Shown: positions 1 through 9,440 of the stretch, in pieces
Numbering within the stretch: the first letter of the stretch is position 1
Layout: each line of letters begins with the position of its first letter
Assembly: GCA_037137555.1 (NCBI GenBank)
Contig: JBAXKA010000016.1
Span: forward strand, 1-19,318
Origin: UBA9630 sp037137555
Lineage (GTDB): Bacteria > Patescibacteriota > Minisyncoccia > Moranbacterales > UBA2206
DNA: 19,318 nucleotides
Reading direction: 5' to 3'
The notes under the pieces: model-generated
Seen by the model: the letters and a program-made list of their open reading frames with translations, nothing else
Database searches by the model: none
Told to the model about the DNA's origin: nothing
Position numbers and translations under genes: made by a program

Positions 1-10
1 CTTTTTATGT

Positions 11-50
11 ATTATACTACCATAATAGTTGAAAGCTACTTTCTTGTCAA
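11..50 (-). promoter_or_regulatory. Sigma-70-like promoter reading out of the left edge
   Basis: On the minus strand a perfect TTGACA (-35, positions 50-45) is followed after exactly 17 nt by TATTAT (-10, positions 27-22). A second TATAAT lies further on at 16-11. The promoter points leftward and would serve a gene beyond the window edge, just downstream of the 405-aa gene that ends at 68. Identification is by consensus and spacing only. Confidence 0.6.
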
Positions 51-67
51 ATACCCCAATTTTAGTT

Positions 68-1285
68 TCACCTCCCCTTCCCCATAATCTGATTAATCTG
101 ATCTTCATCATCACACCGATATTTTTTACTGGGGGAATAAAAATGTTTATTTGGACCATAGCAACCTGCGTTTTCATGATTAAGCACTGCCAGAAATGGC
201 ATCAGAAATCCCATATTTTGTTTGGTAAATTTTTGATATAAATTGCTTAAAGTTTTTATTCTGGTGTCCTGATCCATTCTGGCGAAAACTCCCATATCAT
301 CCCAAGTCAAACCACTCCAATCCAAATGCAACAAAACATTATTAGCGCTTGCGCTATAGCGTTTATCCCAAAGCAACGCCCAGCAACTGGAAAATTTGCT
401 GGAACATGGTTGATTTTCGACTGTGCCATCAGCATCAATTCCCACTCCGCCTTCGATATAATCAAACAAACGCAAATATTTTTCATCCGTAATTGTATTG
501 GTTTGCGCGCCGATAATAATTTGCATATTTTTTTCTTTGGCATATTTTCGCATTTCATCAAGCACAATTTTAATTTGGGTATTATCAAAATTCGGATTTT
601 CATCTTGCAATTCCAGTTGACCAAATAAAAAACTTTGGATGCCAATATCCATCGCTCGTTGCGTGATTGATTTTAAATATCGGCGATATTCCGGTTTGTC
701 GATTGAAGGAACGCAACTTTTTTTCTCCCAACGATTTTTGTCTTTGCCTCGACACATTTTTTCAAATTCAAATTTATGATCCCAAGTTGGATCGGAATAT
801 TTTCGCCAAGTTGAAATTGCCTCCGCCAAAAACATACCATAAACAATTGGTTTTTTATCTACATTTTTCATAATCTCCACTGCCTTTTCGAAATCTGGTG
901 GACGAAGCCAAGTTTCCAGAGCTCGATGCAAATAAACGCATTTTGATCTTTCGATTGTTCTGGAAATTTCAGCTGTTTTATCACCATAGCCAGAAAGAAA
1001 GCCATCGGCTACGCAACCATTTTTTTTAATTTGTTCCATGGAAAATGGTCCGGGAATAAAACGCCAAACCACTTTTTCAGGAACTTCTGGCGAATTTTTA
1101 ATTTTAGTTTTTCTGGGAATATTTGTAGCTGGATAATTTTGTTCAGAAACAATTTGCCAATTTTTATGCAATAACCAAAGCACGCCGGCGGATAAAACTA
1201 GCATCACAAAAATAGCAAACTTAAAAGAAATCTGCAGTTGCCAAATAGCTGGCTTTTTTTCTAGTTTATCTAAATCAATGTTCAT
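68..1285 (-). CDS. Membrane-anchored protein of unknown function, possible TIM-barrel (glycosidase-like) ectodomain
   Basis: A 405-aa protein with one N-terminal hydrophobic segment (about residues 23-40) after a short charged tail, so the rest is probably outside the membrane. The large domain (about 70-400) alternates hydrophobic strands and amphipathic helices. Strand-like stretches include PIVYGMFLAEAI, IQSFLFGQLELQ, MQIIIGAQTN, NNVLLHLDWSG and MGFLMPFLAVLN. This spacing resembles a TIM barrel such as those of glycoside hydrolases, and the E in FGQLELQ or the D in HLDWSG could be catalytic, but that is inference from pattern only. There are several cysteines in the ectodomain. The start lies 12 nt after the stop of the SNF2 gene, so the two are probably co-transcribed. 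I do not recognise a named family. Confidence 0.8.
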   Translation of the reverse strand: MNIDLDKLEKKPAIWQLQISFKFAIFVMLVLSAGVLWLLHKNWQIVSEQNYPATNIPRKTKIKNSPEVPEKVVWRFIPGPFSMEQIKKNGCVADGFLSGYGDKTAEISRTIERSKCVYLHRALETWLRPPDFEKAVEIMKNVDKKPIVYGMFLAEAISTWRKYSDPTWDHKFEFEKMCRGKDKNRWEKKSCVPSIDKPEYRRYLKSITQRAMDIGIQSFLFGQLELQDENPNFDNTQIKIVLDEMRKYAKEKNMQIIIGAQTNTITDEKYLRLFDYIEGGVGIDADGTVENQPCSSKFSSCWALLWDKRYSASANNVLLHLDWSGLTWDDMGVFARMDQDTRIKTLSNLYQKFTKQNMGFLMPFLAVLNHENAGCYGPNKHFYSPSKKYRCDDEDQINQIMGKGR

Positions 1286-1297
1286 CTAATTTTAAAA

Positions 1298-4200
1298 TTA
1301 TTTAAACAACTCACGCACATCGTCCCAAGTTAATTTTTTAAATAAATCCTTGCTTTCACCGACGAGATTATCAAATAGAAATTTTTTCTTTTCTTGTAGT
1401 TTGATAATTTTTTCTTCGATTGTGCCTTTGGTGATTAAGCGATAGACATTGACGGATTTTTCTTGTCCGATGCGATGTGTGCGATCAATTGCTTGATTTT
1501 CCACGCTGGGATTCCACCACGGATCGAAAATAATCACATTGTCGGCCGAAGTTAAATTTAAACCTGTGCCACCGGCGCGCAGACTAATCAAGAAAACTTT
1601 TTTTTGCTCGCTCGTATTAAATTCTTCCACAATTTCTTTTCTATTTTTTGTTTTTCCTGAGAGATAAGCATACTCAATTTTATTTTTTGCCAAAACATCT
1701 GCCAAAATATCCAGCATTTGTGTGAACTGACTAAATACTAGCACTTTTCTGCCAGCAGAAATAATTTCAGCGACTAATTCTTTGAAACTTTCCAGCTTAG
1801 CTGATTCATATTTAGTATAATCATTATTTTTCAAAAGTAGGGTTGGATGATTGCAAACTTGTCGCAATTTCATCAATCCGGCTAAGATATGGATTTGTGA
1901 TTTGGCAAAACCTTTTTGCGAAACAGTTTTTTCGATCTCACTTTTCACATTAGCCAGAATTTCTTGGTATAAAATATTTTGTGCTGCGGATAATTCGGAA
2001 ACGATTGTTTGCTCAATTTTCGGTGGCAATTCTTTCAGCACTTCGCTTTTTGTTCGTCGCAACATAAAACATTCTGTTTTTTTGCGCAGATCTTGCAAGG
2101 CTTGAGCATCATTTTTTTTCATAATCGGTGTCAAAAATCTTTTGGTAAAATGATTATAATTTCCCAAAAATCCCGGCATCAAAAAATCAAAGACCGACCA
2201 AATTTCCGAAACACTATTTTCCAAAGGCGTTCCCGTCAATGCTAGTTTATAATCAGCATCAATTTTTTTCACTGCTTGGGCATTTTGTGTTTTGTGATTT
2301 TTAATAAATTGTGCCTCATCCAAAAAACAATAATTAAATTTTATTTTTTGCTTCGCATAAATTTCACCATCTTTTTTAATTGACGGATATGAGGTGATAA
2401 TTAAATCATAATTTTTTAGTTGACTGATATTTTTTAATCTATCTTTTGGCTGACCTTCCACAATCAAAACTTTCAAATTAGGAAAAAATTTGATCGCTTC
2501 TTGTTCCCAATTAAATAGCAGCGTCTTAGGACAAACGACAATGGATGGTTTATTTTTTATTTTATTCATTTCCAAAAGCACCAAGGCTTGCAAAGTTTTT
2601 CCCGTTCCCATATCATCGGCCAAAATTCCGGCAAAACGATATTTGCGCAAAAAATGAAACCAATGAATGCCCTCTTTTTGATAGTCTCGCAAAGTTTGAT
2701 TAATACTCGCGGGTAATTTTACTTTTTCTAATAATTTTCCACTTTGCGCTTCGGAAATAAAATTTTTGAAACCTTCTGCCACTTTGGCACTATAATATTT
2801 AGAATTAGCAAAAACATTTTCCAACTCTGGTGCATGATAAGCTCGACCTTCAAATTTGCCATTTTCTTTTTGATAAAAACTTTCTAACATCAAAATAAAT
2901 CGCTCCAACTCTTCCCAATTGGAAATTTTCAACATTCGCCCATCGTTTGTGCGAATAAATTCTGTTTTATTTTTAAGATAATTTTTTAAATCTGCCAAAC
3001 TGATACGATCTTTTCCCAAATAACAATCCACATCAAATGCCAGCCAATCATTTTCGGCGTTCATATCCACATCAAAATTCGCCTTAAATTCTTCTTCAAA
3101 AAAATTTAACTCATCACGCACAAACTCAACCGGATAATTTAATTTCTTGATATGTGGCCAATGCTTTTCGTGATAATCTGAAATTTTCTTGGCACCGGCA
3201 CGCAGACATTTCAGGTTTTTAGTAAAGCCGTATTTCTCAGCATAGTGAAATAATAAAAACAAATTTTTCTCTTCTCGGTGATCGGCAACGGCATAATAAA
3301 TTTTATTTCCCACAATTTGCAAGTGATATTTTGTTCGATTTCTCAAGCTATTTTTATGAAAACTAACTGTGCCACCACGGAGACTTTTTTGCACCGTATG
3401 TGCCACATCAATTTTGGAAAAACCATAATCGACTGTCGCTTGCACACGCAAATCGTGATTCATTACATCATAATCCACCACAATCACCGGACTATTTTTA
3501 GTATAGCGTTTGATTTCAAATTTTTCCGGCAAATTCGTTTTGAGTTCAAAATATTTTTGTGCCTCCGCTTTAATTGAATTTATTTTAACAATTTCTTCAT
3601 CACTAAATTCAGCTTCCCATTCGTCATCTTCATTATATTCATCAACTGCTTCCAAAATACGCCCCACTATTTTCACTAATGCCGATGAAAGCGGATGAAT
3701 TTCTATTTGATTTTTAGTGATTTTGATTAGTTGTTCTTTTCCGCAAAAAATTAAACCCGCATCTCCTCGCACTAGTTCTGGCAACTTAAAAACAAAATCC
3801 GTTTGCATTACAGTTTCGCCATGATTATAGAAACTATTATTTTCTTTAGTATAAAGCTCTGCCACTATTTTGGGAAAACTTTTGGCAAAAAATAATTGGC
3901 GTTTGCCTGAGCTCTTTTTCAAAAAAATTGGCAACTCTGACAATCTTGCCAACTCTAATAATTTTCCCCAATCAAAATCTTGTCGCTCTTTCCAGAAATC
4001 TACTTTTTGCAAAAATTCCAAAAGTGTTTTTTGCTGAACAGTTAAATTATTCGCTTCTTCACTTAAAATAACTCTCGCTTCATTTCCCCAAGCATACGCA
4101 CTGTCATTTCTGATAATTTTTAATTCTACTGTGAATTGAGTATCTAGGAGTAAATAATATTTTTGAGCAATATTGCGCGAGACTTGCTTTTTTTTGATTG

Positions 4201-4849
4201 CAAGCAAATCAATCGGCTTTGCCTGTGAGGATTTCTCGGATTTATTAATCAACTTGTTTTTAAGCTCTGCCAAAACTTCTGGTGATAATCCAACAACATC
4301 AATACCGATTGTTTGTAAAAGTTTTTTTAATTTAAGTTCTTTATCATCAAAAACAGCCGACACTTTCGCTTCTTGATAGTTCGACTCGTCATCAGCATAA
4401 GCATAAACCAGTTCGGTTTGTTGCTTTGTTTTTGTGTTTTTGTATTTATTTTTTTTATTTAAGCTATCCGCTAAATCAATCAGATCCTGCTTGATTGCTT
4501 CAAAGTTTTCAAAATTATTATCCCGCTCAAATAATTCCTCCCAAATATCCACAAACTGCAAACCCAGAGCAACACTATGTTTGCACTCGCCATTATCATA
4601 TGGACAATTACAGCTTGCCTGACTAAATCTATTTGTCAATAAATTAAAATCCAAACTTGTCAAATAAACTTCTGTGCCATAGACACTAGCTTTAATTTTA
4701 ATTTTTTCTTTGGAACGATGATCGAGAATTTTTATTTCTCCCACTAATTTTCTTCGATAATACTCTTCACCACGCTCAAAAACAGCACCCCCATGGATAG
4801 CTCTCAATTGACTAATTAAGTTTTTTCTATCAAAAATAGTTTTAATCAT
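1298..4849 (-). CDS. SNF2-family DEAD/DEAH-like ATPase with SWIM zinc finger
   Basis: An 1183-aa Swi2/Snf2 ATPase of the bacterial HepA/RapA-like class. A SWIM zinc finger lies near the N-terminus, with C80, C82, C89 and H91 (CxC then CxH). A long middle region of about 600 residues corresponds to the SNF2-associated part. The ATPase core follows: Walker A DDMGTGKT near residues 745-752, Walker B/DEAQ box LDEAQ near 844, motif III-like LALTGTPLEN, and motif VI QAIDRTHRIGQ near 1120. Such proteins use ATP to translocate on DNA and remodel protein-DNA complexes or stalled RNA polymerase; the client of this one is unknown. The ATG at 4849 has a GGAAG sequence about 10 nt upstream. The 405-aa gene follows 12 nt after its stop, suggesting a two-gene transcript. 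Confidence 0.95.
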   Translation of the reverse strand: MIKTIFDRKNLISQLRAIHGGAVFERGEEYYRRKLVGEIKILDHRSKEKIKIKASVYGTEVYLTSLDFNLLTNRFSQASCNCPYDNGECKHSVALGLQFVDIWEELFERDNNFENFEAIKQDLIDLADSLNKKNKYKNTKTKQQTELVYAYADDESNYQEAKVSAVFDDKELKLKKLLQTIGIDVVGLSPEVLAELKNKLINKSEKSSQAKPIDLLAIKKKQVSRNIAQKYYLLLDTQFTVELKIIRNDSAYAWGNEARVILSEEANNLTVQQKTLLEFLQKVDFWKERQDFDWGKLLELARLSELPIFLKKSSGKRQLFFAKSFPKIVAELYTKENNSFYNHGETVMQTDFVFKLPELVRGDAGLIFCGKEQLIKITKNQIEIHPLSSALVKIVGRILEAVDEYNEDDEWEAEFSDEEIVKINSIKAEAQKYFELKTNLPEKFEIKRYTKNSPVIVVDYDVMNHDLRVQATVDYGFSKIDVAHTVQKSLRGGTVSFHKNSLRNRTKYHLQIVGNKIYYAVADHREEKNLFLLFHYAEKYGFTKNLKCLRAGAKKISDYHEKHWPHIKKLNYPVEFVRDELNFFEEEFKANFDVDMNAENDWLAFDVDCYLGKDRISLADLKNYLKNKTEFIRTNDGRMLKISNWEELERFILMLESFYQKENGKFEGRAYHAPELENVFANSKYYSAKVAEGFKNFISEAQSGKLLEKVKLPASINQTLRDYQKEGIHWFHFLRKYRFAGILADDMGTGKTLQALVLLEMNKIKNKPSIVVCPKTLLFNWEQEAIKFFPNLKVLIVEGQPKDRLKNISQLKNYDLIITSYPSIKKDGEIYAKQKIKFNYCFLDEAQFIKNHKTQNAQAVKKIDADYKLALTGTPLENSVSEIWSVFDFLMPGFLGNYNHFTKRFLTPIMKKNDAQALQDLRKKTECFMLRRTKSEVLKELPPKIEQTIVSELSAAQNILYQEILANVKSEIEKTVSQKGFAKSQIHILAGLMKLRQVCNHPTLLLKNNDYTKYESAKLESFKELVAEIISAGRKVLVFSQFTQMLDILADVLAKNKIEYAYLSGKTKNRKEIVEEFNTSEQKKVFLISLRAGGTGLNLTSADNVIIFDPWWNPSVENQAIDRTHRIGQEKSVNVYRLITKGTIEEKIIKLQEKKKFLFDNLVGESKDLFKKLTWDDVRELFK

Positions 4850-5154
4850 AACAAAAATCTTCCATTAAGCTTAACAGATTGCGAGTAAGTAATCAAACGG
4901 AAATAGAATTCGATAGTGGAAGTTTGGGCGTTCTAGTTGTTTTTTCCTCTTGCTTATTAATTTCAATATATTTCCGCCAAGCATCACTTTATCTGAAATA
5001 AAAAGGCATTGATCGCTCGATCCGAAACGACAAGAATGTGATTGTACAATAAGATATCGTAATCGGAGAAAGAGATACAATTTGAGATTTAATTTAATTG
5101 CTGGAATTTATAATTTTAAAAGGTTGTAGTTTATTTCACAAGAGGTCTACTATT
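4850..5154. other. Intergenic stretch without a convincing gene
   Basis: About 305 nt between the histidine kinase stop and the SNF2 start, both on the minus strand. A 69-codon minus-strand frame (4871-5080) exists but shows no recognisable domain. The stretch contains a short palindrome (GATCG ct CGATC near 5012-5024) and no clear intrinsic terminator. A weak minus-strand promoter-like pair (TTGATT, 17 nt, TAAGCT) lies about 35-65 nt upstream of the SNF2 start. I would treat this as leader plus spacer. Confidence 0.4.
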
Positions 5155-6966
5155 TCAATTTCCCTTCCCAGCCCCTTTCACACTCTTCTTTTCCTGCTCC
5201 AACGGCAACTCCAAAATAAACTTCGTGCCTTTATTAGCTCCTGGCGATTCAATCCAAACTTTTCCACCGTTGGCAGCTGTAATTATTTTTACAACATAAA
5301 GTCCCAGTCCTGTTCCGCCAGTATTGAGTCGGGAAATATCTTTGCCACGAGAAAATTTTATAAAAAGATACGGGATTTCATTGGCGGGAATACCAATGCC
5401 AGTATCGGAGATTGTAATTCTGATATGTGGTTTTTTTAAGCATTTTGCTCCTCTCGCACATATTTTTTTTATGCATATCTTAGTGGAAACTGTTACGCCT
5501 CCTTTTGGCGTATATTTAATAGCATTATCGATTAAATTAGATAACACTTCGCGAATTTTCATGCCATCGATATCTATTTCAGGTAATGGCGTAGCAGGAA
5601 TTTCATATTTGAGGAAAATATTTTTTTCCTTAGCTTTAAATGTGAGATTGTCCACTATTTCTTGACAGATTGTTCCAATTTGTTGTTTTTTAAATTCAAA
5701 TTTCGTGCTACCGGATTCAATGCGAGAGACACTAAGTAGATCTTCCACAAATTCGATTTGTTGATTATTGGCCTTGTTGATATTTTCAACTGCCCTGGCT
5801 TGTTCTGAATTTAATTTTCCATAAGCACCTTCAAGAAGCATTGAGGAATAACCTTTGATCGGTGTTGGTGGTGTGCGGAGTTGATGAGAAGCCATGGAAA
5901 CAAAGTCTGATTTAGCTTCATCTAATTTCTTAAGTTCGATATTAGCTTTGATGAGGTTGTTGGAAAGTTTTTGGAGTTGATTTTTTTGGTGAATATTTTC
6001 TTTATTAGCAATATTTAATTTTTTATTACGATTTTCAATTTCTCCATAGGCCATTTCTAGCGCTTCTTTCTGTTTGATCGCTTTTTTAACCGAACGAACT
6101 AAGATCCAGCCAAATGTTGTTGCAAGCAGAAGCGTGATAGCAGTGAGGATTTTATTGATATCAGTTTTAATGAAAGTAAATTGAGAGCCAATAAGAATAA
6201 TGAGGGCAAATACCAACGCTTGCACTCCAATCAATTTTATTTCAAAAGCTTTAAATTTAATAATAAGATAAACCAGCAAGCATATAAAGATTGGCATGCC
6301 AAATAAGCCATATTGCAAAATTTTCCAATTTTCAGTAAGACTAGCGATGACATTAGCACCAGAAAAAGAAGCAAGAAAACATATGACACCGACGGAAAAT
6401 AAAATTGCTATTTTTCTTTCTTCAAATTTTAGACTTATTATCTTTTTAACCAGAAAGAACAGTAACCACACAAAAAATAATGACTCGAGAAAATAAAAAT
6501 AATACACCAATAATCCTTGTGTTGCCTCACAATTTAAACTATCAAATATATTTACATTATAGCTGGTTGGGAGCAATACAACAAAAATAGCTAGCAGTGT
6601 AAGCACTAAAAATTTATACTTAAATGGAGCATCTTTTTTTTCTAAGAAAACATATGAAAAATATAAAGTACTAGACGATACTAATACTTCAAATAAATTA
6701 ACAACTGCCCAAGTGAACATAGTTATACTAGTATCATAACTAAACCATATAACTAAATCCGCAGCCGTCCACAAAAAAAATGACGAAGACATAAATAAAA
6801 ATATTTTATTTACAGGGAGTTCGGTGTCTTTACTTTTAAAATACACAAATAATCCCATCAACAAAGCTATTATTGCGGTTGGGATGTGCGAATAATATAG
6901 AATAACGGAATTTTGTTGGACATAAGAATAGCACACAGCCGACTTTGTTACTAAATTAAAATCCAT
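5155..6966 (-). CDS. Multi-pass membrane sensor histidine kinase
   Basis: A 603-aa sensor kinase. The first about 300 residues contain eight to nine hydrophobic segments, like the 7TM-type histidine kinase input region. A coiled-coil linker (about 300-350, rich in K, N, E and Q) leads into HisKA. The phosphoacceptor is H361 in MASHQLRTPPTPIKGY. The ATPase domain has an N box with N481 (NLIDNAIKYTPKGG), a G1 box at about D521 (DTGIGIP) and a G2 box GGTGLGLYVVK. The H-box usually reads RTPLTAIKGY; here two positions are proline. Between N and G1 boxes there is an unusual basic insert with three closely spaced cysteines (CIKKICARGAKC). No response regulator is visible in the window, so the partner is unknown. 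It begins 31 nt after the stop of the 262-aa gene and may share its transcript. Confidence 0.95.
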   Translation of the reverse strand: MDFNLVTKSAVCYSYVQQNSVILYYSHIPTAIIALLMGLFVYFKSKDTELPVNKIFLFMSSSFFLWTAADLVIWFSYDTSITMFTWAVVNLFEVLVSSSTLYFSYVFLEKKDAPFKYKFLVLTLLAIFVVLLPTSYNVNIFDSLNCEATQGLLVYYFYFLESLFFVWLLFFLVKKIISLKFEERKIAILFSVGVICFLASFSGANVIASLTENWKILQYGLFGMPIFICLLVYLIIKFKAFEIKLIGVQALVFALIILIGSQFTFIKTDINKILTAITLLLATTFGWILVRSVKKAIKQKEALEMAYGEIENRNKKLNIANKENIHQKNQLQKLSNNLIKANIELKKLDEAKSDFVSMASHQLRTPPTPIKGYSSMLLEGAYGKLNSEQARAVENINKANNQQIEFVEDLLSVSRIESGSTKFEFKKQQIGTICQEIVDNLTFKAKEKNIFLKYEIPATPLPEIDIDGMKIREVLSNLIDNAIKYTPKGGVTVSTKICIKKICARGAKCLKKPHIRITISDTGIGIPANEIPYLFIKFSRGKDISRLNTGGTGLGLYVVKIITAANGGKVWIESPGANKGTKFILELPLEQEKKSVKGAGKGN

Positions 6967-6997
6967 ATTTTTTATTTTTTATTATTTATTATGTAAA

Positions 6998-7786
6998 TTA
7001 TCTTTTGTTTATTTTATTTTTCATTGATTCTGGATAATATTTCCAATATATATTAGCCTCTTCTTCGTTGGAAAAAAGTCGAACAATTAGTGGTTTTAAT
7101 CCTAAGATATTTTGAACTTTTTTGTAATTTGGCAAAAAAACATTTCTTACGAATCTTGCTTGCTCATTGCTTAGTAAATAATTCTCAAACAAAACCCCAT
7201 GACAAATAAATAATGCAAGAAAATATGGATAGTATTCCTCTGCATGCAAACCAACACTCTTAAAAAAATCTGAAACATCCAATCTGCTTAAGCTATAATC
7301 ATTATCCGCACTATCTAAAAGTTGATGATGAAAATCTGCTAAATTATTACCCCAAACTGTTTCCAATTCATACATCTTTTTTCCATCATTGTTGTTTTTA
7401 TAATTTAATACTTTCAATGCAGATAACTTACTTCCACCGTTTTTTCCAGAGCCACCGTAAAAATACATCTTTCCTAAATAATATTTATCAAAATTTTTTG
7501 TAACGAACTTGTCCTTCGAATATTCTAAAAATAATTGCTCTACGCCAGTCTCTTTTGATAATTTTAAAAAATGAGTTGTTTCAAAATTGGGACTTGCTAT
7601 GCTTCTTGCTAAGCACGCTCGTGGACTTTTTTTTAACACTTCCGGAATATCCCCACCCAAAAAATCCTCCACTTTTTTTCTCAACGCTTTATCATTCCAC
7701 CTTCTCCAAATTTCTTCTTTTGCCACTGACAGTGGCGTGTATATTGCATCCAATTCCTTTCTCAGATCAACAGATTCTTCTTGCAT
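6998..7786 (-). CDS. Conserved-looking hypothetical protein, 262 aa
   Basis: I do not recognise a family. I place the start at the ATG at 7786 (MQEESVDLRKELD); an in-frame GTG at 7825 would add 13 residues. The protein looks soluble, mixed alpha/beta, with aromatic-rich motifs such as FYGGSGKNGG (glycine-rich) and LADFHHQLLDSADNDYSLSRLDVSDFF, and no transmembrane segment. Histidines and acidic residues in FHHQLLDSADNDYS could form a metal or active site, but nothing proves it. The next gene downstream is the histidine kinase, 31 nt away, so the protein could be part of that signalling unit. Confidence 0.7.
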   Translation of the reverse strand: MQEESVDLRKELDAIYTPLSVAKEEIWRRWNDKALRKKVEDFLGGDIPEVLKKSPRACLARSIASPNFETTHFLKLSKETGVEQLFLEYSKDKFVTKNFDKYYLGKMYFYGGSGKNGGSKLSALKVLNYKNNNDGKKMYELETVWGNNLADFHHQLLDSADNDYSLSRLDVSDFFKSVGLHAEEYYPYFLALFICHGVLFENYLLSNEQARFVRNVFLPNYKKVQNILGLKPLIVRLFSNEEEANIYWKYYPESMKNKINKR

Positions 7787-7790
7787 AAAA

Positions 7791-7868
7791 ATTATAGCAT
7801 AAAAATTAGAATCAGGGAAAATCACAAAATTAACTTACTAGACTAGCAGAAAATTATTGGCTTGTCAA
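7791..7868 (-). promoter_or_regulatory. Candidate promoters for the 262-aa gene / histidine kinase unit
   Basis: Two minus-strand options are visible. The first is a perfect TTGACA at 7868-7863 followed after 17 nt by TAGTCT (7845-7840), preceded by TGC (extended -10). The second is an extended -10, TGC TATAAT (TATAAT at 7796-7791), only 4 nt before the ATG at 7786; this would give a nearly leaderless message. The first fits the GTG start at 7825, the second the ATG at 7786. I cannot choose between them from sequence alone. Confidence 0.4.
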
Positions 7869-7883
7869 TCAAATTTAGCTGAC

Positions 7884-7906
7884 AAAAAAACGCCACACGG
7901 CGTTTT
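7884..7906. terminator. Bidirectional intrinsic terminator
   Basis: Stem AAAACGCC (7887-7894), loop acac, GGCGTTTT (7899-7906). Read on the minus strand the hairpin ends in a run of seven Ts, typical of a Rho-independent terminator. It sits about 170 nt after the last gene of the speD-ispG cluster and just before the promoter region of the 262-aa gene, so it probably ends the speD-ispG transcript. Confidence 0.8.
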
Positions 7907-8072
7907 AAAAACTATTAAATTTAACTTTAAATTATTTTTATTTAAATTTTTTTGAAAAGCGAACATGATTTTTTTAGTGATTTTTATTTTTCTGTGTTTA
8001 TTTTAGCAAAGAAAATTTTAGATGGCAAGGGAAGGTTTATTTTTATTGGTTCAAGAAATTTTTTCATATTTT

Positions 8073-8351
8073 TTATAAATTATTATTTATTCTTTCATCT
8101 TGAAAGAAATCTTCTTCCTTCATCGCTGTTAGACAATCAATGAGAGCTTCCATTTCGAGGTTCTCTTTGTTAAATGTTTTCTGAGAATTCTCTAATTGTT
8201 GAAGAAGACTTAATGATACATAGAAATCTGCCAATCGATCATCGTCAGTTATTATGATTCCTTCGGCTGTTTTCTGATCCTCATTCCATTGTGGGTTAAT
8301 CATTCTGTTGCCACCGGAACGAACAATGAACGGTGCATAGTGAGCATCCAC
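8073..8351 (-). CDS. Small hypothetical protein (92 aa or shorter)
   Basis: A GTG start 5 nt after the ispG stop gives 92 aa; an internal ATG at 8303 (MINPQWNEDQ) would give 76 aa. The sequence is acidic and helical in its C-terminal half (LSLLQQLENSQKTFNKENLEMEALIDCL), with no recognised domain or membrane segment. Close spacing suggests translation from the ispG message. It has no obvious link to isoprenoid synthesis. It could be a real small protein or an AT-rich tail frame; the balanced amino-acid composition favours a real gene. Confidence 0.5.
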   Translation of the reverse strand: MDAHYAPFIVRSGGNRMINPQWNEDQKTAEGIIITDDDRLADFYVSLSLLQQLENSQKTFNKENLEMEALIDCLTAMKEEDFFQDERINNNL

Positions 8352-8356
8352 ATCAA

Positions 8357-9409
8357 TTACATCCTATCAATCTCATCCAAAAGAGTTTTGAGAATATCTT
8401 TTTCTGGCACAGATTTTATTACCTTGCCTTTAACGAAAATAGCACCCATGCCTTTTCCGCCAGCCACTCCAATATCCGCTTCGCGTGCTTCGCCTGGACC
8501 ATTAACAACACAGCCCATAACGGCAACATGTAGATCTTTGTCGATAAGCTTAACAGCCTTTTCAACATCATTGGCCAGTTTAATTAAATTAATTTGAGTT
8601 CTTCCGCAAGTTGGACAACTTGTTACGGTTATGCCTTTTTTTCTTAGTTTTAAAGATTTTAAAATTTCCCAAGCCACTTTCATTTCTTCAACTGGATCGG
8701 CTGTGAGAGAAACACGCAAAGTTGCTCCAATTCCTTCATAAAGCAAAATTCCTAAGCCGATAGACGACATAATTGTTCCGCGAAAAGTTGTTCCCGCTTC
8801 CGTAATGCCAATATGTAAGGGATAATTAACTTTTTTAGCTAATAAACGATAAGCCTCGACTGTTCTTTCAATGTCAGAAGCTTTAAGTGAAATTAAAATA
8901 TTTTTAAAATTATATTTTTCTAATATCCGAATATGTCGCATTGCCGATTCAACCATGCCCATTGCTGTCACTTTATTTTTATATTTTTTTAGAATATCTT
9001 TTTCCAGTGACCCGCCGTTAATGCCAATTCTGATTGGCACTTTGTTTTTTTTGCAAGCCATAACAACAGCCTTTATTTTATCTTCCGAGCCAATGTTGCC
9101 CGGATTAATTCTGACCTTGTCAATGCCTTGCGCAATTACTTCAAGAGCTAAATTATAATCAAAATGAATGTCGGCTACTAAAGGAACATGAATTTGTTTT
9201 TTTATTTCTCCAATAGCTTTGGCCGCTTCCATATCCAAAATAGCCACTCGCACAATTTCACAACCAGCCCTTTCCAGTTCCAAAATTTGCGCCACAGTCG
9301 CTTTAATATCTCGTGTGTCAGTATTGCACATTGATTGCACACGCACCGGATTACTTCCGCCTAATTTCAAATTTCCCACTTGCACTACTCGTGATTTATA
9401 TTTTTGCAT
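8357..9409 (-). CDS. ispG: 4-hydroxy-3-methylbut-2-en-1-yl diphosphate synthase (IspG/GcpE)
   Basis: The 350-aa protein covers the bacterial IspG length. This cytoplasmic [4Fe-4S] enzyme reductively opens the cyclic diphosphate MEcPP to HMBPP in the MEP isoprenoid pathway. The cluster ligands are visible: C265 and C268 in TSCPTCGRTQ, C300 in VMGCVVNGPGE, and the fourth-ligand glutamate E307 in GPGEA. Their spacing matches the E. coli enzyme with a constant five-residue shift. The N-terminal TIM-barrel part shows VRVQSMCNTDT and the conserved LVADIHFDY. It starts 31 nt after the speD stop, so it is probably read from the speD promoter. No other MEP-pathway gene is in the window. Confidence 0.98.
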   Translation of the reverse strand: MQKYKSRVVQVGNLKLGGSNPVRVQSMCNTDTRDIKATVAQILELERAGCEIVRVAILDMEAAKAIGEIKKQIHVPLVADIHFDYNLALEVIAQGIDKVRINPGNIGSEDKIKAVVMACKKNKVPIRIGINGGSLEKDILKKYKNKVTAMGMVESAMRHIRILEKYNFKNILISLKASDIERTVEAYRLLAKKVNYPLHIGITEAGTTFRGTIMSSIGLGILLYEGIGATLRVSLTADPVEEMKVAWEILKSLKLRKKGITVTSCPTCGRTQINLIKLANDVEKAVKLIDKDLHVAVMGCVVNGPGEAREADIGVAGGKGMGAIFVKGKVIKSVPEKDILKTLLDEIDRM

Positions 9410-9440
9410 TTTATAGGACTATTTTTTATATTTTCTGCAA

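Noticed and set aside
4871..5080. 69-codon minus-strand reading frame
   Set aside because: No SD, no domain, unusual composition, and it fills the leader of the SNF2 gene; probably chance.
7907..8072. Possible gene between terminator and the small ORF
   Set aside because: Very AT-rich, only short frames without start signals; nothing supportable.
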